A DNA stretch of 7,714 nucleotides from Frankiaceae bacterium (GTDB lineage Bacteria; Actinomycetota; Actinomycetes; JAVEEJ01). The stretch is taken from contig JAVEEJ010000329.1 of the NCBI GenBank assembly GCA_030840515.1, positions 1 through 7,714 of the forward strand, given 5' to 3'. The notes under the pieces are model-generated. The model was not told where the DNA came from. It was given only the letters and a program-made list of their open reading frames with translations, and made no database searches. Of this stretch, positions 6,112 to 7,714 are shown one piece after another (position 1 is the stretch's first letter; every line of letters starts with the position of its first letter). The translations under genes were made by a program, and so were the position numbers.

Positions 6112-6152
6112 TCGTCCTCACCCGTTCCGGTGTCATCTGCGTTCCGCTGGCC

Positions 6153-6228
6153 TGGCAGGGCAGGAGGGACTTGAACCCCCAACCCCCGGTTTTGGAGACC
6201 GGTGCTCTGCCAATTGAGCTACTGCCCT
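6153..6228 (-). tRNA. trnW: tRNA-Trp (anticodon CCA)
   Basis: The full cloverleaf folds in 76 nt including an encoded 3' CCA. The 7-bp acceptor stem is AGGGCAG/CTGCCCT with discriminator G. The D stem is GCTC/GAGC. The anticodon stem is CCGGT/ACCGG with loop CTCCAAA, giving anticodon CCA at 6193-6195. The variable region has 5 nt, and the T stem has 5 bp (one G-U) with loop TTCAAGT. With no strong terminator in the 41 bp before secE, it is probably cotranscribed with secE-nusG and cut out by RNase P and 3' processing enzymes. A triplicated 13-bp motif lies 2 bp upstream of its 5' end. Confidence 0.97.
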
Positions 6229-6230
6229 GT

Positions 6231-6269
6231 GTCTGTGGTGCCGGTCTGTGGTGCCGGTCTGTGGTGCGC
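6231..6269. repeat. Tandem 13-bp repeat, three copies, in tRNA-Trp leader
   Basis: GTCTGTGGTGCCG occurs at 6231-6243 and 6244-6256. A third copy at 6257-6269 matches in its first 11 bases. On the transcribed strand the unit reads CGGCACCACAGAC, placed directly before the tRNA 5' end. The first two copies are identical, which suggests recent slippage. Effects on RNase P processing or spacing are possible but unproven. Confidence 0.85.
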
Positions 6270-6348
6270 TGTGCTCGTGGTGCCTCCGGGCTGGCGGCGA
6301 CTGATCCCGGGCAAGCCGGGGCAGGGGCTCCGTCGGCCCGAAGCGGCG

Positions 6349-6378
6349 AGTGTACGGGACCGCGCGGGCGCGGGTCGA
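6349..6378 (-). promoter_or_regulatory. Possible promoter for trnW-secE-nusG
   Basis: On the minus strand, TCGACC (6373-6378) is followed by an 18-bp spacer and TACACT (6349-6354). Each hexamer matches the sigma-A consensus at 4 of 6 positions. A start near 6342 would give a leader of about 114 nt before the tRNA, including the 13-bp repeats and a small CCCGG/CCGGG hairpin (6306-6320). It is the best candidate in the divergent gap, but only moderately convincing. I saw no clear promoter for the plus-strand gene in this gap. Confidence 0.4.
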
Positions 6379-6439
6379 ACCGGAGCCAGGGCCCTGGGAG
6401 CGGCAGCGGCCAGGCATCGCCCGGTGTCAGGATGACCCC

Positions 6440-7642
6440 ATGAGTGAGCGTCGCATCTCTGCCCGGATCGCTGCGATCGCCGAGTCGGCCACGCTCGCCG
6501 TGGACGCCAAGGCCAAGGCGCTCAAGGCCGCCGGCAAGGACGTCATCGGCTTCGGGGCCGGTGAGCCCGACTTCCCGACCCCGGCGCACATCGTGGAGGC
6601 CGCCGCCGCGGCGTGCCGGGACCCCAAGAACCACCGCTACACCCCCACACCCGGACTCCCCGAGCTGAGGGCCGCCATCGCGGCCAAGACCGCCCGCGAC
6701 TCGTCGTACTCGATCCAGCCCTCACAGGTCGTCGTGACCAACGGCGGCAAGCAGGCGGTCTACGAGGCCTTCGCCTGCCTGCTCGACCCGGGCGACGAGG
6801 TCATCCTGCCGGCGCCCTACTGGACGACCTACCCCGAGGCGATCAAGCTCGCCGGCGGCGTCCCGGTGGAGGTGCAGACCGACGAGACCACCGGCTACCT
6901 CGCGACCGTCGAGCAGCTCGAGGCGGCACGGACTCCCCGCACCAAGGCGCTGCTCTACTGCTCCCCCTCCAACCCCTCCGGCGGCGTCTACCCACCCGAG
7001 CAGGTCGAGGCGATCGGCCGCTGGGCGGTCGAGCACGGCGTGTGGGTCGTCGCGGACGAGATCTATGAGCACCTCGTGTACGACGGCCTGACGGCGGTGT
7101 CGATGCCCGTCGCCGTGCCTGAGCTCGCCGACACCTGCGTGGTGCTCAACGGGGTTGCGAAGACCTACGCCATGACGGGCTGGCGGGTGGGCTGGCTGAT
7201 CGGGCCGGACGACGTGGTCAAGGCCGCGACCAACCTGCAGTCGCACGCCACGTCCAACGTGTCCAACGTCGCGCAGGTGGCCGCGCTCGCCGCCGTGTCC
7301 GGAGACCTGACCGCGGTCGCGCAGATGCGCGAGGCCTTCGACCGGCGGCGCAAGACGATCGTCCGGATGCTCTCGGAGATCGACGGGGTCGTGATCCCGG
7401 AGCCGAACGGCGCGTTCTACGCCTACCCCTCGGTCAAGGCGCTGCTCGGTCGGTCGCTGCGCGGGCAGACCCCTCAGTCCACGACGGAGCTGGCGGCGCT
7501 GATCCTCGACGAGGTCGAGGTGGCGGTGGTTCCGGGCGAGGCGTTCGGGACGCCGGGCTACCTGCGGCTGTCCTACGCGCTGGGCGACGACGACATCGTC
7601 GAGGGCATCAGCCGGCTGCAGAAGCTCTTCGCCGAGCTCTAA
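6440..7642 (+). CDS. aspC: Pyridoxal-phosphate-dependent aspartate aminotransferase
   Basis: This enzyme exchanges the amino group between aspartate and 2-oxoglutarate, giving oxaloacetate and glutamate, in the cytoplasm. The 400-residue protein follows the prokaryotic aminotransferase class I layout (as in Thermus AspAT). The substrate loop GAGEPDF lies near residues 37-43. The cofactor-binding motif SPSNPSGG has Asn178, and VADEIYEHL has Asp206 and Tyr209. The Schiff-base Lys241 is in GVAKTYAMTGWRVGW, and Arg376 in YLRLSYA should bind the substrate carboxylate. Ala, rather than the more common Ser, precedes the lysine; this is usual in actinomycete homologues. The frame is open to 6350, but ATG 6440 has AGGA seven bases upstream and begins the family N-terminus. 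It is divergent from trnW-secE, an arrangement also known in Streptomyces (recalled). Prephenate or other amino donors cannot be excluded. Confidence 0.92.
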   Translation: MSERRISARIAAIAESATLAVDAKAKALKAAGKDVIGFGAGEPDFPTPAHIVEAAAAACRDPKNHRYTPTPGLPELRAAIAAKTARDSSYSIQPSQVVVTNGGKQAVYEAFACLLDPGDEVILPAPYWTTYPEAIKLAGGVPVEVQTDETTGYLATVEQLEAARTPRTKALLYCSPSNPSGGVYPPEQVEAIGRWAVEHGVWVVADEIYEHLVYDGLTAVSMPVAVPELADTCVVLNGVAKTYAMTGWRVGWLIGPDDVVKAATNLQSHATSNVSNVAQVAALAAVSGDLTAVAQMREAFDRRRKTIVRMLSEIDGVVIPEPNGAFYAYPSVKALLGRSLRGQTPQSTTELAALILDEVEVAVVPGEAFGTPGYLRLSYALGDDDIVEGISRLQKLFAEL

Positions 7643-7651
7643 CGCTCGGGC

Positions 7652-7712
7652 GTCGATTCCGGGGTTGTGGCTGTTATCCGGCCGTGAAAACAGCCATAAG
7701 TCCGGAATCGAC
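7652..7712. repeat. Long imperfect palindrome/hairpin after aspC
   Basis: GTCGATTCCGG (7652-7662) pairs with CCGGAATCGAC (7702-7712), and TGGCTGTT (7668-7675) with AACAGCCA (7689-7696). The 5-nt segments between them (GGTTG and TAAGT) also pair in plus-strand RNA as two A-U and two G-U pairs around one G-G mismatch. The stem therefore has 24 positions with one mismatch and a 13-nt loop (7676-7688). It starts 9 bp after the aspC stop and could end that transcript. The lower GC content and long symmetrical arms also suggest a REP-like dispersed repeat. The window ends too soon to see a U tract. Confidence 0.7.
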
Positions 7713-7714
7713 AG

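Noticed and set aside
6231..6269. CRISPR-like array
   Set aside because: The units are directly abutting 13-mers with no spacers, so this is a simple tandem repeat.
6350..6439. 30-codon upstream extension of the aminotransferase
   Set aside because: The added residues look like translated intergenic DNA. ATG 6440 has a well-placed AGGA and the expected N-terminus.
7652..7714. Terminal inverted repeat of an insertion sequence
   Set aside because: Both arms lie within 61 bp and no transposase or target duplication is visible. A hairpin or REP-like element is the simpler reading.

Overview
The window is high-GC DNA with Shine-Dalgarno-led genes, several GTG starts, and long Ala/Glu/Asp-rich tails on NusG and L10. 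This points to a high-GC actinomycete. The gene order aspC | trnW-secE-nusG-rplK-rplA-x-rplJ-rplL, followed by an Mkl/MceG-type ATPase, fits the Streptomyces/Nocardioides side of the phylum. Nocardioidaceae is my best guess, by inference only.

Layout: Nearly everything reads on the minus strand, so the transcription order runs from high to low coordinates. Next to a divergent boundary at about 6230-6440 come tRNA-Trp (6153-6228), secE (5812-6111), nusG (4761-5765), rplK (4296-4730) and rplA (3480-4211). An unrecognised 179-residue protein (2923-3462) follows closely after rplA. A fresh promoter and a structured L10 leader RNA (2690-2912) then precede rplJ (1826-2689) and rplL (1377-1769). A GC-rich hairpin at 1329-1356 closes that unit. 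A separate unit begins with a perfect CRP/GlxR-type palindrome (1215-1230) and the 5' part of an MceG/Mkl ABC ATPase gene, which runs off the window at base 1. On the plus strand there is one gene, an aspartate aminotransferase (6440-7642), followed by a long imperfect hairpin (7652-7712) that ends almost at the window edge.

How the genes work together: The core is protein-synthesis and secretion housekeeping. SecE is the translocon subunit, and NusG couples transcription to translation and Rho. L11 and L1 build the GTPase centre and L1 stalk, and L10 with L7/L12 build the factor-binding stalk. The ATPase probably powers Mce-type lipid import and is unrelated in function. The aminotransferase links aspartate and glutamate metabolism.

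I see no defence system, CRISPR, transposase or phage gene, and no clearly new system. What deserves a second look is subtler: in-frame tandem duplications inside the acidic tails of NusG and L10, a 13-bp triplicate directly 5' of tRNA-Trp, the CRP-like site before the Mce ATPase, the unnamed protein between rplA and rplJ, and the terminal palindrome.
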